DNA from: Aliarcobacter vitoriensis
GTDB taxonomy: Bacteria; Campylobacterota; Campylobacteria; Campylobacterales; Arcobacteraceae
Direction of reading: 5' to 3'
Length of the DNA stretch: 64,000 nucleotides
Assembly: GCF_003316695.1 (NCBI RefSeq)
Contig: NZ_PDKB01000006.1
Coordinates: 62,001 to 126,000, forward strand
Shown: one piece after another, positions 1 to 9,611 of the stretch
How positions within the stretch are numbered: position 1 is the first letter of the stretch
Layout of the letters: every line of letters begins with the position of its first letter
Translations under genes and position numbers: made by a program
Notes under the pieces: generated by a model
What the model was told of the DNA's origin: nothing
What the model saw: only the letters and a program-made list of their open reading frames with translations
The model's database searches: none

Positions 1-3
1 CAT
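1..3 (-). CDS. Start codon of the next minus-strand gene (cut by window edge)
   Basis: The first three bases are CAT, which read ATG on the minus strand. They are preceded on that strand by AGGAT at a 6-base spacing, a normal ribosome binding site. A gene therefore probably starts here and runs out of the window, 18 bases after the gatA stop codon. In Campylobacter jejuni the gene after gatA is guaB, so guaB is a guess from gene order only; no coding sequence is visible. Confidence 0.45.
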
Positions 4-21
4 TTTAAAATCCTATTTTAT

Positions 22-1380
22 TTATTTAGTATAATTTACAGCTTTTTCCATAGATAAAGCACCATCAAATAAAGTTTGTTCTTCAAAACTATTAGCTATT
101 AATTGTAATCCTATTGGTAAATTTTCTTTATCTTTTGCAACAGGTAAGCTAATAGCTGGTAATCCAGCAAGATTTATAGCTATTGTATATAAATCAGTTA
201 AATACATATCTAAAGCTGAACTATAAGCTCCAAATTTTGGAGCAGTTGTTGGAGCAACAGGAGATAAAATCAAATCTGCACTTTCAAATATCTTATCAAA
301 CTCAGATTTTATAAGACTTCTAATCTTTTGTGCTTTTATATAATAAGCATCATAATACCCTGAACTTAATACAAATGATCCAACCATAATTCTTTTTTGT
401 ACTTCATATCCAAAACCTTGAGATTTTGTTTCTACATACATATCTTTTAGTCCAGTATCACCTTTTCTAGTTCCAAATCGAACTCCATCAAATCTAGCTA
501 AATTTGCACTAGCTTCTGCACTTGCAATAATATAATATGTTGAAATAATTTTATTTGTATCTATCATATTTGTGTGAATAATTTTATGCCCTTGCTCTTC
601 TAAAAGTTTAACTGTTTTATTAAAAGCATTTTTTATATCATCATTTGCTTGTTCAACAAAATTATCAATTACAGCTATTGTAAATTTTTTATTTGAATCT
701 AATTTTGGAGTAACTTTTTCATAAGATATATTTGCACTTGTAGAATCTTTTTCATCATATCCAGCAATAATATCATATAAGATTGCTGCATCTTCAACAT
801 TTTGAGTTATTGGACCACATTGATCTAAAGATGAAGAGTATGCAACTATTCCATATCTTGAAACTCTTCCATAAGTTGGCTTCATACCAACACAACCACA
901 ATAAGCAGCTGGTTGTCTAATACTTCCACCAGTATCAGTACCTAATGCAGCAATAGCCAATCCACCAGAAACAGCAGCAGCACTTCCTCCACTACTTCCT
1001 CCTGGGATTCTTGAGTTATCAATAGGATTTAAAGTTTTTCCATGACAAGAACTTTCTGTTGAACTTCCCATTGCAAATTCATCCATATTTGTAAATCCAA
1101 ATGGACTTAATCCAGCATTTTTTAATTTTTCAATCACTGTAGCATTATATGGAGCAATGTAATTTTTTAAAATATTACTTGAACACGTTAGCTCCCAATC
1201 TTTAACATTTATATTATTTTTAATTGCTATTGGAATACCTGAACCACTTTTATTAATATCTTTATTCTCTAATTGCTCAACATAAGCACCTATATTACTA
1301 TTTTTGATTTTTGAAGCTAAATCTTCTCTTAATTTTTCTATTTCATCACTTTGTAAACTTAGTGCTTCTTTCAATGTCAT
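22..1380 (-). CDS. gatA: Asp-tRNA(Asn)/Glu-tRNA(Gln) amidotransferase subunit A
   Basis: This is the amidase subunit of the GatCAB complex, which converts mischarged Glu-tRNA(Gln), and often Asp-tRNA(Asn), to the correct amide form in the cytoplasm. The 452-residue length is normal for GatA. The amidase-signature triad is visible: Lys54 in AIKNN, the serines of GGSSGGSAAA (129-130) and the nucleophile Ser153 in GTDTGGSIRQP. The glycine-rich signature at 126-160 is intact. The gene starts with ATG after a usable AGGAG-like site. gatB and gatC are not in the window. It is separated from rplQ by about 160 bases containing a terminator, so it is probably transcribed separately. Confidence 0.97.
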   Translation of the reverse strand: MTLKEALSLQSDEIEKLREDLASKIKNSNIGAYVEQLENKDINKSGSGIPIAIKNNINVKDWELTCSSNILKNYIAPYNATVIEKLKNAGLSPFGFTNMDEFAMGSSTESSCHGKTLNPIDNSRIPGGSSGGSAAAVSGGLAIAALGTDTGGSIRQPAAYCGCVGMKPTYGRVSRYGIVAYSSSLDQCGPITQNVEDAAILYDIIAGYDEKDSTSANISYEKVTPKLDSNKKFTIAVIDNFVEQANDDIKNAFNKTVKLLEEQGHKIIHTNMIDTNKIISTYYIIASAEASANLARFDGVRFGTRKGDTGLKDMYVETKSQGFGYEVQKRIMVGSFVLSSGYYDAYYIKAQKIRSLIKSEFDKIFESADLILSPVAPTTAPKFGAYSSALDMYLTDLYTIAINLAGLPAISLPVAKDKENLPIGLQLIANSFEEQTLFDGALSMEKAVNYTK

Positions 1381-1487
1381 ATATTAGTTCTCCTATGGTT
1401 TTTAGGTGTAGTAAACGGCTGATTATATCAAATAATGTATAAAAAAAAGGTAAATAAAAATTTTTAGGATAATTTGAAAATTTATGA

Positions 1488-1517
1488 ATAAAAAAAGGGA
1501 TAGAAAACCTACCCCTT
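1488..1517 (-). terminator. Rho-independent terminator of the rpmJ-rplQ operon
   Basis: On the minus strand AAGGGGTAG, a short T-rich loop and CTATCCCTT form a 9-bp stem with one G-T pair, followed directly by a run of T. It lies just after the rplQ stop codon and is correctly oriented to end the ribosomal operon before gatA. Confidence 0.8.
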
Positions 1518-1539
1518 AAAAGAAATATATTTTTATATA

Positions 1540-1890
1540 TTAGATAAAAGAGATAAATGCCATAGCAGTTGCATCACCTTTTCTAATTCTAGTTTTAATT
1601 ATAGAAGTATATCCACCATTTCTACCTACGTATTTTGGTGCAATTTCATTAATTAATTTTTTTGTAGCTTCTTTTGATTGTAACTCTGCAAATACATATC
1701 TGTGTGTATTTAAATCTGCATTTCTTGCAGTAGTTACTAATTTTTCAATATATCTTTTTAATTCTTTTGCTTTTGGAACAGTTGTTTCGATTTTCTCTCT
1801 TTCAATAATAGCAATTGCTAAATTCTTTAACAATGCTTTTCTATGAGCAGAAGTTCTATTTAACTTTCTATATCCGTGCTTATGTCTCAT
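1540..1890 (-). CDS. rplQ: 50S ribosomal protein L17
   Basis: L17 is a structural protein of the large ribosomal subunit. The protein has 116 residues and begins with the family hallmark [12 protein letters not shown]. It carries the conserved [18 protein letters not shown] and [11 protein letters not shown] segments and ends with a basic core and a short tail, as in other bacterial L17 proteins. It is the last gene of the rpmJ-rpsM-rpsK-rpsD-rpoA-rplQ operon, starting 14 bases after rpoA, and a terminator follows it. Confidence 0.98.
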   Translation of the reverse strand: MRHKHGYRKLNRTSAHRKALLKNLAIAIIEREKIETTVPKAKELKRYIEKLVTTARNADLNTHRYVFAELQSKEATKKLINEIAPKYVGRNGGYTSIIKTRIRKGDATAMAFISFI

Positions 1891-1904
1891 ATTAAACCCT
1901 TATT

Positions 1905-2903
1905 TTATGCTTTTAGTTGCTCTAATTTTCTTCTTAAAGAAGATGCAACATTCTCTGGAAGTGTATTTTCTACTGGATATCCTAATGATTCAAGCTTATC
2001 AGCTATTTCATTATAAGATTTTGTACCAAGATTTTTAATATTTCTTACTTCAACTTCACTCATAAGTACTAACTCACCTAAGTATTTAAGTCCATTTCTA
2101 TCTAAAGCATTAAAGCTTCTAGCAGTCAAATTAAGTTCGTCAATTCTCAAAACTAAATCTTTTAATTCAACTGTATCTTCACTAGAATCACTCATAGATA
2201 TATCTGATAAATCAAAAACTTTATTAAATACTGACATTTGTGAATACATAACAGAAACTGCTTCTCTAAATGCAACAATTGGAGAAATCTGCCCATTTGT
2301 TATAATATTAAATACAGCTTTTTCAAAGTTAGGATTATCTTCAACTAACATCTTTTCAATATTGTAAACTACTTTCTTAACTGGTGTAAAGAATGCATCA
2401 ATTGGAATATAATCTGGTCCAACAATATCTCTAATATCTTCAGATGGCATATATCCAATACCTTTTTGGATAATAACTGTAAATGTTAAATTACAATCAC
2501 TATTTATAGTTGCTAAATGTTCATCTGTTGAAACAATATCAACCTCAGAATTTACTAAATCTTCACCTTTAATATCTCTAGGTCCATTAAATGAGTACTC
2601 AACTGTAACTTGATTTTTATCACTATTTATTTTAAATCTCATATTTTTAAGATTTATAACAAACATTGCAACATCTTCAAGCATTCCTCTTAAAGAATCA
2701 AACTCATGAGTAACACCTTCAATTTTCACAGCAATTGGTGCATAACCAACTGAAGAGCTTAAAAGTAGTCTTCTCAACGGATGAGCTAAAGTGATAGCAA
2801 ATCCATCTTCAAATGGATAAGCTATTATCTTAGCTTCATTAGCACTAATAGCCTCAATTTCAACTTCAGTTGGTAAAAACGGAGTTTCTGCAAACTTTTT
2901 CAT
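1905..2903 (-). CDS. rpoA: DNA-directed RNA polymerase subunit alpha
   Basis: The alpha subunit dimerises to nucleate RNA polymerase assembly; its C-terminal domain contacts DNA and activators. The 332-residue protein has the N-terminal assembly domain with the conserved TLAHPLRRLLLSS segment near residue 40. An acidic linker around 240-250 leads to a C-terminal domain with helix-hairpin-helix features: LTARSFNALDRNGLKYLGEL and NLGTKSYNEI. It lies between rpsD and rplQ, the classic alpha operon position. Alpha-CTD is the usual partner for OmpR-type activators such as the one proposed in this window. Confidence 0.98.
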   Translation of the reverse strand: MKKFAETPFLPTEVEIEAISANEAKIIAYPFEDGFAITLAHPLRRLLLSSSVGYAPIAVKIEGVTHEFDSLRGMLEDVAMFVINLKNMRFKINSDKNQVTVEYSFNGPRDIKGEDLVNSEVDIVSTDEHLATINSDCNLTFTVIIQKGIGYMPSEDIRDIVGPDYIPIDAFFTPVKKVVYNIEKMLVEDNPNFEKAVFNIITNGQISPIVAFREAVSVMYSQMSVFNKVFDLSDISMSDSSEDTVELKDLVLRIDELNLTARSFNALDRNGLKYLGELVLMSEVEVRNIKNLGTKSYNEIADKLESLGYPVENTLPENVASSLRRKLEQLKA

Positions 2904-2922
2904 TGGCTACCTTTTTTATTTT

Positions 2923-3549
2923 TTATTTAGAATATAACTCTACTATTAATCTCTCTTCAACAGGAATAACAATCTCTTCTCTTGAAGGTATTCTTGTGAA
3001 AATCCCAAATACTTTATCTTTATCTACATTAACCCAATCAACCATTCCTGTTTGATTTGTTAATTCTAATGCTCTAACTACTTGAGGATTAGATTTTGAT
3101 TTTTCTTTAATTTCAATTTTTTGTCCAGCTTTAACTAGGTAAGAAGGAATATCAACTTTTTTACCATCAACTAAAACATGTCCATGAGTTGTAATTTGTC
3201 TAGCAAATGCTCTTGTTGTAGCAAACCCCATTCTATATACAACATTATCTAATCTTTGTTCAATTAATGAAATAAGAATAGCCCCTGTGTTTCCTTCTCT
3301 TCTAACTGCTTCTTTGAAGTAGTTACTAAATTGTTTTTCAGAAACACCATACATAAATTTAACTTTTTGTTTCTCTCTTAATTGTAATCCATACTCAGAA
3401 ACTTTAGCTCTTCTTTGTCCGTGTTGTCCTGGAGCAAATGGTCTTTTTTCTAAAGCACTTTTACCTGAAAGTCTTCTCTCACCTTTTAAACCAAGATCTG
3501 CTTCAAGTCTTCTTTCGATTTTTTCTACTGGTCCTCTATATCTTGCCAT
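2923..3549 (-). CDS. rpsD: 30S ribosomal protein S4
   Basis: S4 is a primary 16S rRNA-binding protein of the small subunit. The 208-residue protein starts [14 protein letters not shown] and contains [19 protein letters not shown], then an S4 RNA-binding domain around residues 95-160 with the conserved [20 protein letters not shown] core. It ends RLIVELYSK, typical of S4. In E. coli S4 represses its own operon translationally; whether that holds here cannot be read from the sequence. It starts 10 bases after the rpsK stop codon. Confidence 0.98.
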   Translation of the reverse strand: MARYRGPVEKIERRLEADLGLKGERRLSGKSALEKRPFAPGQHGQRRAKVSEYGLQLREKQKVKFMYGVSEKQFSNYFKEAVRREGNTGAILISLIEQRLDNVVYRMGFATTRAFARQITTHGHVLVDGKKVDIPSYLVKAGQKIEIKEKSKSNPQVVRALELTNQTGMVDWVNVDKDKVFGIFTRIPSREEIVIPVEERLIVELYSK

Positions 3550-3559
3550 TATTTACTCC

Positions 3560-3952
3560 TTACACTCTTCTTCTTTTAGGAGGTCTACAACCATTATGTG
3601 GTAATGGTGTAACATCTTTTAACCAAGTAACTCTAATTCCATTGATTGACCCAACTGATTTAACAGCAGTATCTCTTCCAGAACCTGGTCCTTGAATTTT
3701 AATTCCTACATTTTTAATTCCATGCTCCATAGCTTTGTTTAAAGCATCTTCAACTGCAGCTTGTGCAGCAAATGGAGTTGATTTTTTAGAACCTTTAAAT
3801 CCTAAGTTTCCAGCACTTGACCATGCAATTGCATTTCCAGCATTATCTGTAACTGTAACCATTGTGTTATTAAAACTAGCAGCTATATGAACTATTCCAT
3901 CAGCAATGTTTTTTCTTACAATTTTTTTTCTAGTAACTTTTCTTTTTGCCAT
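3560..3952 (-). CDS. rpsK: 30S ribosomal protein S11
   Basis: S11 lies in the platform of the 30S subunit near the mRNA exit. The 130-residue protein is the usual length. It carries the conserved [24 protein letters not shown] segment, [15 protein letters not shown] and the C-terminal [10 protein letters not shown] and [15 protein letters not shown] signatures. It is in the operon between rpsM and rpsD, separated from each by about 10 bases. Confidence 0.98.
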   Translation of the reverse strand: MAKRKVTRKKIVRKNIADGIVHIAASFNNTMVTVTDNAGNAIAWSSAGNLGFKGSKKSTPFAAQAAVEDALNKAMEHGIKNVGIKIQGPGSGRDTAVKSVGSINGIRVTWLKDVTPLPHNGCRPPKRRRV

Positions 3953-3962
3953 CTATAATTCC

Positions 3963-4331
3963 TTATTTAGTTGCTGCACCAACAGTTTTCTTTTTACCTT
4001 TTCTTGTTCTAGCATTAGTTTTAGTCTTTTGCCCTCTACAAGGTAAACCTTTTCTATGTCTTAATCCTCTGTATGAACCTAAGTCCATTAAAGATTTAAT
4101 ATCCATAGCAACTTTTTTTCTTAAATCCCCTTCTACTAGGTAGTTTTCTTGGATCTCTTTTCTAATTAAAGCTGCTTCATCTTCTGTTAATTCAAATGCT
4201 CTTTTATTAAAATCAATTCCAGTAGCATTTAAAATAAGTCTTGAATTATGTAATCCAATTCCAAAGATGTATGTTAAAGCATACTCCATTCTTTTTTTGT
4301 TTGGTAAATCAACACCCGCGATTCTTGCCAT
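3963..4331 (-). CDS. rpsM: 30S ribosomal protein S13
   Basis: S13 sits in the head of the 30S subunit and contacts the 50S subunit and the P-site tRNA. The 122-residue protein starts [22 protein letters not shown]. It has the helix-hairpin-helix region with [10 protein letters not shown], then [21 protein letters not shown], and ends with the lysine-rich tail [16 protein letters not shown]. All of these are family signatures. It follows rpmJ by 5 bases. Confidence 0.98.
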   Translation of the reverse strand: MARIAGVDLPNKKRMEYALTYIFGIGLHNSRLILNATGIDFNKRAFELTEDEAALIRKEIQENYLVEGDLRKKVAMDIKSLMDLGSYRGLRHRKGLPCRGQKTKTNARTRKGKKKTVGAATK

Positions 4332-4336
4332 GTGTC

Positions 4337-4450
4337 TTATCCTTGTCTTTGTTTATGTTTTTTGTTTTCGCAGATAACTCTTACGATACCTCTTCTTTTG
4401 ATAACTTTACATTTATCACACATTGTTTTCACTGAAGCTCTTACTTTCAT
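4337..4450 (-). CDS. rpmJ: 50S ribosomal protein L36
   Basis: This 37-residue protein reads [20 protein letters not shown] followed by a short basic stretch ending KHKQRQG. The zinc-ribbon ligands of the C-type L36 are visible: CDKC at 11-14, then Cys27 and His32. It is the first gene of the operon in this window. infA, which often precedes rpmJ, is absent from the 232 bases upstream, so the operon appears to begin here. Confidence 0.95.
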   Translation of the reverse strand: MKVRASVKTMCDKCKVIKRRGIVRVICENKKHKQRQG

Positions 4451-4496
4451 AAGCTGTATCCTTCTTTATTTGTGTTTAAATTTCCACTATTCAACA

Positions 4497-4521
4497 GGAA
4501 AAGTTCTTAAAAAACTTTTCC
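4497..4521 (-). promoter_or_regulatory. Leader hairpin upstream of the rpmJ operon
   Basis: GGAAAAGTT and AACTTTTCC form a perfect 9-bp stem around a 7-base loop, about 47 bases upstream of the rpmJ start codon on the minus strand. Promoter-like TATAAAATATACT and TATTTTATAG stretches lie further upstream (about 4530-4555), so the hairpin would be in the 5' leader. No T-run follows it, so it is not an ordinary terminator. It could be a ribosomal-protein autoregulatory element, but its pattern matches no leader I recognise. Confidence 0.35.
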
Positions 4522-4682
4522 AACTCTCTATAAAATAGTTAGTATATTTTATAAAAACTTCTTCAATGGTTGAAAAAATGGAATTGGATTATATTTAATT
4601 ATTACTTAAAGCTCGTTGAATATTAAAATCTTCTTTAATTTAAATTATAGTAACATTCTCCATATATAAAATAAGGATATAA

Positions 4683-5045
4683 ATGTCAGTAATATTTAAA
4701 AATGAATTTATAAATATACAAATTGAAGATAGCGAAATTCCTTGGCTTAAGATATTTACAAATGAACAAATAAAAGAGTTTTCACAGTGTAATAAACAAA
4801 CAAAAGAAGAGATATGGAAATATCTCGATATTATAGAAAAAATTATGATTAAACACTTTAACCCAGATAAAATAAATATTGCATCATTTGGAAATTATGT
4901 ACCTCATGTACATTTTCATATTATGGCAAGATTTAAAGAAGATTCTTTTTTCCCTGAACCAATGTGGGGTAAAAAGCAAAGAGAGTCAAAATTAAATTTA
5001 CCATCTTTTGAAAAGTTTTATGAAGAGTTAAAAAATAATTTTTAA
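4683..5045 (+). CDS. HIT-family nucleotide hydrolase
   Basis: HIT proteins hydrolyse or transfer nucleotides from substrates such as diadenosine polyphosphates or AMP-lysine-type compounds. The 120-residue protein has the histidine triad HVHFHIMARF with His75, His77 and His79, at the expected place in the C-terminal third. The N-terminal half has the ISIQ/W-like strand pattern of short HIT proteins. It starts with ATG after AAGGAT and stands alone, convergent with the DHH gene. The physiological substrate cannot be assigned. Confidence 0.88.
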   Translation: MSVIFKNEFINIQIEDSEIPWLKIFTNEQIKEFSQCNKQTKEEIWKYLDIIEKIMIKHFNPDKINIASFGNYVPHVHFHIMARFKEDSFFPEPMWGKKQRESKLNLPSFEKFYEELKNNF

Positions 5046-5050
5046 CTCTT
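5023..5050. terminator. Bidirectional hairpin between HIT and DHH genes
   Basis: AAGAGTTAAAAA and TTTTTAACTCTT form a perfect 12-bp stem with a 4-base loop. It overlaps the stop codons of the two convergent genes. The A/T-rich arms would supply a U-rich 3' side in both directions, so it plausibly terminates both transcripts. Confidence 0.5.
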
Positions 5051-5978
5051 ATCCATCTTGATTAATTTTTGATATTAACTCTTCTAAAATCTGTTCTGAT
5101 TTATCATTATATATTTGACATGCTCCAGCTTTTTTGTGTCCACCGCCACCATATTTAAGCATTAATTCACCAATATTTGTATTTGATGTTTTATTTATAA
5201 TAGATTTTCCTGTACTAAAAACTGTTTTTTCTTTGTCCTTAGCCCAAAATATATGAATAGAAATATTTTGTTCAGGAAAAAGTGTATATACCATAAATCT
5301 ATTCCCAGGATATATAATTTCTTCATATCTATAATCAATAATTAAAAGATTGCCAAAAACTTTAGTACACTTTTTAAGTTGCTCTTTAAACTGCTCTTCA
5401 TATTGAAAATATAAATCAACTCTTTCTTTTACATCAGGTAATTCTAAAATTTCATCAATATTATGTCTCGAACAATAATCAATTAAATCCATCATTAACT
5501 GATAGTTTGATATCCTAAAATTTCTAAATCTTCCTAAACCTGTTCTACTATCCATTAAAAAACTAAGTAATGCCCAAGCTCTAGGTTCAACTATATCTTC
5601 ATAAGTAAAATCTGCACTATCAGCCTTATTTGCTCCTAACATCATACCAGTAAAATATCCTGGAAATATCTCATCTCCATCATAATAGTCATAAACAACT
5701 TGTGCAGCACTTGCTGCATTTGGGTCTATGATATGATTATCTTTTTTCTCATTTCTTAATGTTTCACTAAAATGGTGATCAAAAGCCAAATAAACACCTT
5801 CAACATAAGGAAGATTTGTTGTTATATCATTTGAAGTTATCTCAATTTTACCATCTTGCATATCTTTAGGGTGAACAAATGTAATTTCATCAATAATGTC
5901 AAGATATTTTAATAATGTCCCACAAACAAGTCCATCCATATCGCTTCTAGTAACTAATCTATACTTTTTATCATTCAT
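5049..5978 (-). CDS. DHH-family phosphoesterase
   Basis: DHH phosphoesterases are Mn-dependent enzymes acting on short oligonucleotides, pAp, cyclic dinucleotides or polyphosphate. The 309-residue protein has the N-terminal motif RSDMDGLVCG (first Asp pair), the AFDHHFSE signature near residue 87, LGANKADSADF and a C-terminal DHHA1-like GGGGHKKAGA. All metal-binding motifs look intact. It follows leuB by 15 bases on the same strand, so it may be co-transcribed with leuD-leuB, but no functional link to leucine synthesis is evident. Its substrate is unknown. Confidence 0.88.
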   Translation of the reverse strand: MNDKKYRLVTRSDMDGLVCGTLLKYLDIIDEITFVHPKDMQDGKIEITSNDITTNLPYVEGVYLAFDHHFSETLRNEKKDNHIIDPNAASAAQVVYDYYDGDEIFPGYFTGMMLGANKADSADFTYEDIVEPRAWALLSFLMDSRTGLGRFRNFRISNYQLMMDLIDYCSRHNIDEILELPDVKERVDLYFQYEEQFKEQLKKCTKVFGNLLIIDYRYEEIIYPGNRFMVYTLFPEQNISIHIFWAKDKEKTVFSTGKSIINKTSNTNIGELMLKYGGGGHKKAGACQIYNDKSEQILEELISKINQDG

Positions 5979-5993
5979 ATAATTTTCCTAAAA

Positions 5994-7061
5994 TTATCTA
6001 TTTATGTACTCTACTATTTTATCACCCATTGCACTGCAATTTAAAACTTCTTTTGCATCATATGACGCTAAATCTTTTGTTCTATATCCATCTTTTAGTA
6101 CAATTTTTATTGTATCTTCTATCAAATTTGCAGCTTTTTCTTCATTTAGAGAATATCTTAGCATCATTGAAGCACTTAAAATTGTGGCTAATGGATTTGC
6201 AATTCCAAGCCCTGCAATATCTGGTGCTGAACCATGAATTGGCTCATAAATAGCTGTTTTATCTCCTGTAGAAGCTGAAGGTAATAATCCAATAGAACCA
6301 ACGACCATTGAAGCTGTATCACTTAAAATATCTCCAAAAATATTTCCTGTAACTATTACATCAAATTGTTTTGGATTTCGTACAAGTTGCATTGCAGCAT
6401 TATCTACATACATATGAGAAACTTCAACTTCTGGATAGTTTTTAGCAACTTCATTTACAGTATCTCTCCAAAGTTGTGAAACTTCTAAAACATTTGCTTT
6501 ATCAACAGAACAAACTCTTTTATCTCTTTTCATCGCTAATTCAAAGGCTGTTTTTGAAATTCTTTCAATTTCAGGTTTTGTATAAACCATAGTATTATAT
6601 GCTTTAAAACCATCATTTTCTCTAGGTTTTCCAAAATAAATTCCACCAATTAACTCACGAACAACCATGATATCACAACCTTGAATCACTTCAGGTTTAA
6701 GTGTTGAAGCATTTACAAGTTCATCATAAACAATTGCTGGTCTTAAATTTGCATATACACCCATCTCTTCTCTAAATTTTAGAAGTCCTGTTTCAGGTCT
6801 TAATTCTCTTGGAAGTGTATCCCATTTTTCTCCACCAATTGCTCCAAATAAACAAGCATCACTTGCTAATACTCCATCTATTGTCTCTTGAGGAAGAGGA
6901 ACTCCTGTTGTATCAATAGCAATACCACCCATTAAATACTCTTTATAACTTAAAGTAAATCCACATTTTTTAGAAGCTGAGTTTAATACTTTAATTGCTT
7001 CATCAACAATTTCAGGACCAATTCCATCACCTTTGATTATAGAAATATTATAATTTTTCAT
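5994..7061 (-). CDS. leuB: 3-isopropylmalate dehydrogenase
   Basis: LeuB oxidises and decarboxylates 3-isopropylmalate to 2-oxoisocaproate with NAD+, the third step of leucine synthesis. The 355-residue protein starts [18 protein letters not shown]. It has the substrate loop with [21 protein letters not shown], the Lys of CSVDKANVL, the Asp-rich metal site in [12 protein letters not shown] and the NAD site [13 protein letters not shown]. Its start codon directly follows the leuD stop codon with no gap, so the two are translationally coupled. leuA and leuC are not in the window. Confidence 0.97.
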   Translation of the reverse strand: MKNYNISIIKGDGIGPEIVDEAIKVLNSASKKCGFTLSYKEYLMGGIAIDTTGVPLPQETIDGVLASDACLFGAIGGEKWDTLPRELRPETGLLKFREEMGVYANLRPAIVYDELVNASTLKPEVIQGCDIMVVRELIGGIYFGKPRENDGFKAYNTMVYTKPEIERISKTAFELAMKRDKRVCSVDKANVLEVSQLWRDTVNEVAKNYPEVEVSHMYVDNAAMQLVRNPKQFDVIVTGNIFGDILSDTASMVVGSIGLLPSASTGDKTAIYEPIHGSAPDIAGLGIANPLATILSASMMLRYSLNEEKAANLIEDTIKIVLKDGYRTKDLASYDAKEVLNCSAMGDKIVEYINR

Positions 7062-7562
7062 CTATTTTGCCTTTTTCATTTCTTCTTTTGCATAATTTAT
7101 TAATCCACCAGTTGCAATTAATTCTTGCATAAAAGGAGGAATTGGAATAAATTTATATACTTTTTTAGTTGTATTATTTGTAATTTCACCTTTATCTAAA
7201 TTTATAGATATTTCTTCACCCTCTTTTATCTCTAAAGATTCAGGTAATTCAAAAATAGGTAATCCCATATTAAAAGCATTTCTATAAAAAATTCTAGCAA
7301 ATGATGGAGCTACAACAGCAGCTATCCCAGCAGCTTTTAAAGCTATTGGAGCGTGTTCTCTACTTGAACCACATCCAAAATTTTCTCCAGCAACTATAAT
7401 ATCGCCTTTTTTTAATTTTTTTGGAAAATCTGGATCAGCATCTTCCATAACATATTTTGCTAAATGTTCTGGATCTGAACTATTCAAATAACGAGCCGCT
7501 ATGATAACGTCAGTATCAATATTTGCTCCAAAATTCCAAACTTTACCTGTAATTTTACTCAT
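7062..7562 (-). CDS. leuD: 3-isopropylmalate dehydratase small subunit
   Basis: LeuD is the swivel-domain subunit that pairs with LeuC to isomerise 2- to 3-isopropylmalate. The 166-residue length fits the short LeuD class. It has the conserved FGANIDTDVIIAARYL opening, AGENFGCGSSREHAP near residues 59-73 and FARIFYRNAFNMGLP. It begins with ATG preceded by AAGGAC. The large subunit gene leuC is not adjacent upstream, where instead there is the rpoD promoter region on the other strand. Confidence 0.97.
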   Translation of the reverse strand: MSKITGKVWNFGANIDTDVIIAARYLNSSDPEHLAKYVMEDADPDFPKKLKKGDIIVAGENFGCGSSREHAPIALKAAGIAAVVAPSFARIFYRNAFNMGLPIFELPESLEIKEGEEISINLDKGEITNNTTKKVYKFIPIPPFMQELIATGGLINYAKEEMKKAK

Positions 7563-7676
7563 ACTTTGTCCTTATATTATTAAACACTAAATTCATTGAA
7601 GTAAAAATTTTATCCAATATTTTAGTAAACTTTGTTTAAATAAGTAATCCTTAATACGATATTCAAATTATTTGGG

Positions 7677-7682
7677 TATAAT
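7677..7682 (+). promoter_or_regulatory. Probable -10 element of rpoD
   Basis: A perfect TATAAT preceded by TTTGGG lies 41 bases upstream of the rpoD ATG, in the intergenic region between divergent leuD and rpoD. Campylobacterota sigma-70 promoters typically have a strong -10 box and a poorly conserved -35, which fits. Confidence 0.6.
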
Positions 7683-7723
7683 GTTTGACTATTTCATAAT
7701 ATAAAGAAGGATTTTCTAAAACT

Positions 7724-9595
7724 ATGAGTGCAAAAGATATAAACAAAATTATTGAGCAATTAATTAAAGAGTATAAAGATTCAGTATTAACTTACGAAAA
7801 AATCATTAAAATCTTTCCAAAAGCACCAACAGGTGCAACGATAAAGAAGATTTTAGCATTAATTCAGTTATACAACGTAACAGTTATTAGTTCTCAAGAA
7901 CAAGCTAAACTTCTAAATGATGAGGAAGCTAAAAAAAGAAGAGAACAAAGAGAAAAACTAATTGAAAATGAAGATGATGAGTTTGACTTATTAAAAAATA
8001 AAGAGCTAATGGAATGGTCAAGATCAGATTCTCCTGTAAGAATGTATTTAAGAGAAATGGGACAAATCCCACTTTTAACAAAAGATGAAGAGGTTGAAAT
8101 ATCTAAAAAAATTGAAACTGGAGAGGATATTATCCTTGATGCTATATGCTATGTTCCATATTTGATTGATTTTATTTTAGAATACAAAGAACCATTAGTT
8201 AATAGAGAAAGAAAAGTAAAAGAGTTATTTAAAAACTTTGATGATGACAATGAAGAAGAGGAAGAAGAAGATTTAGAAACTGATGAGTATGAAGATGATG
8301 AATACTCAGAAGATGATGATAAAAAAACTTCTGGAACAAAACAAAGAAAGTTAGATAAAAGAGCTCAAACTATTATAGAAGCTTTTAAAGAACTTGAAAA
8401 AGCTAAAAAAGAGTGGTTAAAATTTCAAGCAAAAGAAACAGCGAAATCTGATGATGAAGCAGATATGATGACTTTCAATCTTGCAACTTCTTTTAAAAAG
8501 AAGTTATTAAAAGAAGCTTTATTAGATTTAGGACCAACTTCAAAACTTATAACTGAAATTGTAAAAGCTATGGAAACATCGTTAAAATCTGAATCAGGTT
8601 TTGATAGTGAATTAAAAAGATTAGAGTATAAATTACCACTTTTTAATGAAAATTTACAAAAAAATCACCAAAAAATATTAGAAAATATTGTAAATTTATC
8701 AAAAGCACAAATTACTGCAATGGTTCCAGAAGCTACAATGGTTTCAACTTATATGGAAATCAAAAAATTATTCCAAACAGCTGAAGCTTCTAAAGGAGGA
8801 TTTGATTTAACTCCTGAAGAATTAAAAGCAGTTTTAGAACAAATAAAAAGAGGAAAAAGAATAACTGACACTTCTAAAACAAGAATGGCTCAATCAAACT
8901 TAAGACTTGTTGTATCTATTGCAAAAAGATACACAAATAGAGGTTTAGCTTTCTTAGATTTAATTCAAGAAGGAAATATCGGACTTATGAAAGCTGTTGA
9001 TAAGTTTGAGTATAAAAAAGGTTATAAATTCTCAACTTATGCAACTTGGTGGATAAGACAAGCAATAAGTAGAGCAATAGCTGATCAAGCAAGAACTATT
9101 AGAATACCTATTCATATGATTGAAACAATCAATAGAATCAATAAAATAATAAGAAAAGGTGTTCAAGAAACTGGTAAAGAGCCAGATGTTGAAGAAATTG
9201 CAAAAGAAGTTGGATTACCTGTTGATAAAGTAAAACAAGTAATTAAAATAACAAAAGAACCAGTTTCTCTTGAAGCTCCTATTGGAAGTGATGATGATGG
9301 TAAGTTTGGAGATTTTGTACCAGATGAAAAAGCTCCAACTCCAATGGACAATATTATGAAAGAGGATTTACAAGGTCAAATTGACCAAATTCTTGGACAA
9401 TTAAATGAAAGAGAACAAGCTGTTATCAGAATGAGATTTGGTCTTATGGAAGATGCAAGTGATAGAACACTTGAAGAAATTGGAAAAGAACTTTCAGTTA
9501 CAAGAGAAAGAGTTAGACAAATTGAATCAAGTGCTATTAAAAAATTAAAACACCCAAAAGTAGGTAAAAATCTTAAAAATTATGTAGAGAGTTAA
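7724..9595 (+). CDS. rpoD: RNA polymerase primary sigma factor RpoD (sigma-70)
   Basis: This is the housekeeping sigma factor that directs RNA polymerase to -10/-35 promoters. The 623-residue protein has an N-terminal region 1.1-like helical segment, [16 protein letters not shown] of region 1.2 near residue 105 and a non-conserved region with an acidic stretch around 170-205. Region 2 contains [20 protein letters not shown], followed by [13 protein letters not shown]. Region 4 carries the helix-turn-helix with [17 protein letters not shown]. The ATG is preceded by AAGGA. It is transcribed alone; the next gene is convergent. Confidence 0.98.
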   Translation: MSAKDINKIIEQLIKEYKDSVLTYEKIIKIFPKAPTGATIKKILALIQLYNVTVISSQEQAKLLNDEEAKKRREQREKLIENEDDEFDLLKNKELMEWSRSDSPVRMYLREMGQIPLLTKDEEVEISKKIETGEDIILDAICYVPYLIDFILEYKEPLVNRERKVKELFKNFDDDNEEEEEEDLETDEYEDDEYSEDDDKKTSGTKQRKLDKRAQTIIEAFKELEKAKKEWLKFQAKETAKSDDEADMMTFNLATSFKKKLLKEALLDLGPTSKLITEIVKAMETSLKSESGFDSELKRLEYKLPLFNENLQKNHQKILENIVNLSKAQITAMVPEATMVSTYMEIKKLFQTAEASKGGFDLTPEELKAVLEQIKRGKRITDTSKTRMAQSNLRLVVSIAKRYTNRGLAFLDLIQEGNIGLMKAVDKFEYKKGYKFSTYATWWIRQAISRAIADQARTIRIPIHMIETINRINKIIRKGVQETGKEPDVEEIAKEVGLPVDKVKQVIKITKEPVSLEAPIGSDDDGKFGDFVPDEKAPTPMDNIMKEDLQGQIDQILGQLNEREQAVIRMRFGLMEDASDRTLEEIGKELSVTRERVRQIESSAIKKLKHPKVGKNLKNYVES

Positions 9596-9605
9596 TCTCT
9601 ACATA
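9581..9605. terminator. Hairpin between convergent rpoD and tpsB genes
   Basis: TATGTAGAGA and TCTCTACATA form a perfect 10-bp stem with a 5-base loop that contains the rpoD stop codon. No T-run follows on the plus strand, so termination efficiency is uncertain; it may serve both convergent genes. Confidence 0.45.
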
Positions 9606-9611
9606 ATCGTT

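Noticed and set aside
3438-4538. Plus-strand open frames across rpsD, rpsK, rpsM and rpmJ
   Set aside because: They lie opposite conserved ribosomal protein genes and show no family features; they are products of low stop-codon density.
8220-8340. Acidic Asp/Glu-rich run in rpoD as evidence of a frameshift or insertion
   Set aside because: The frame is continuous and the segment lies in the non-conserved region of primary sigma factors, where acidic stretches are common.
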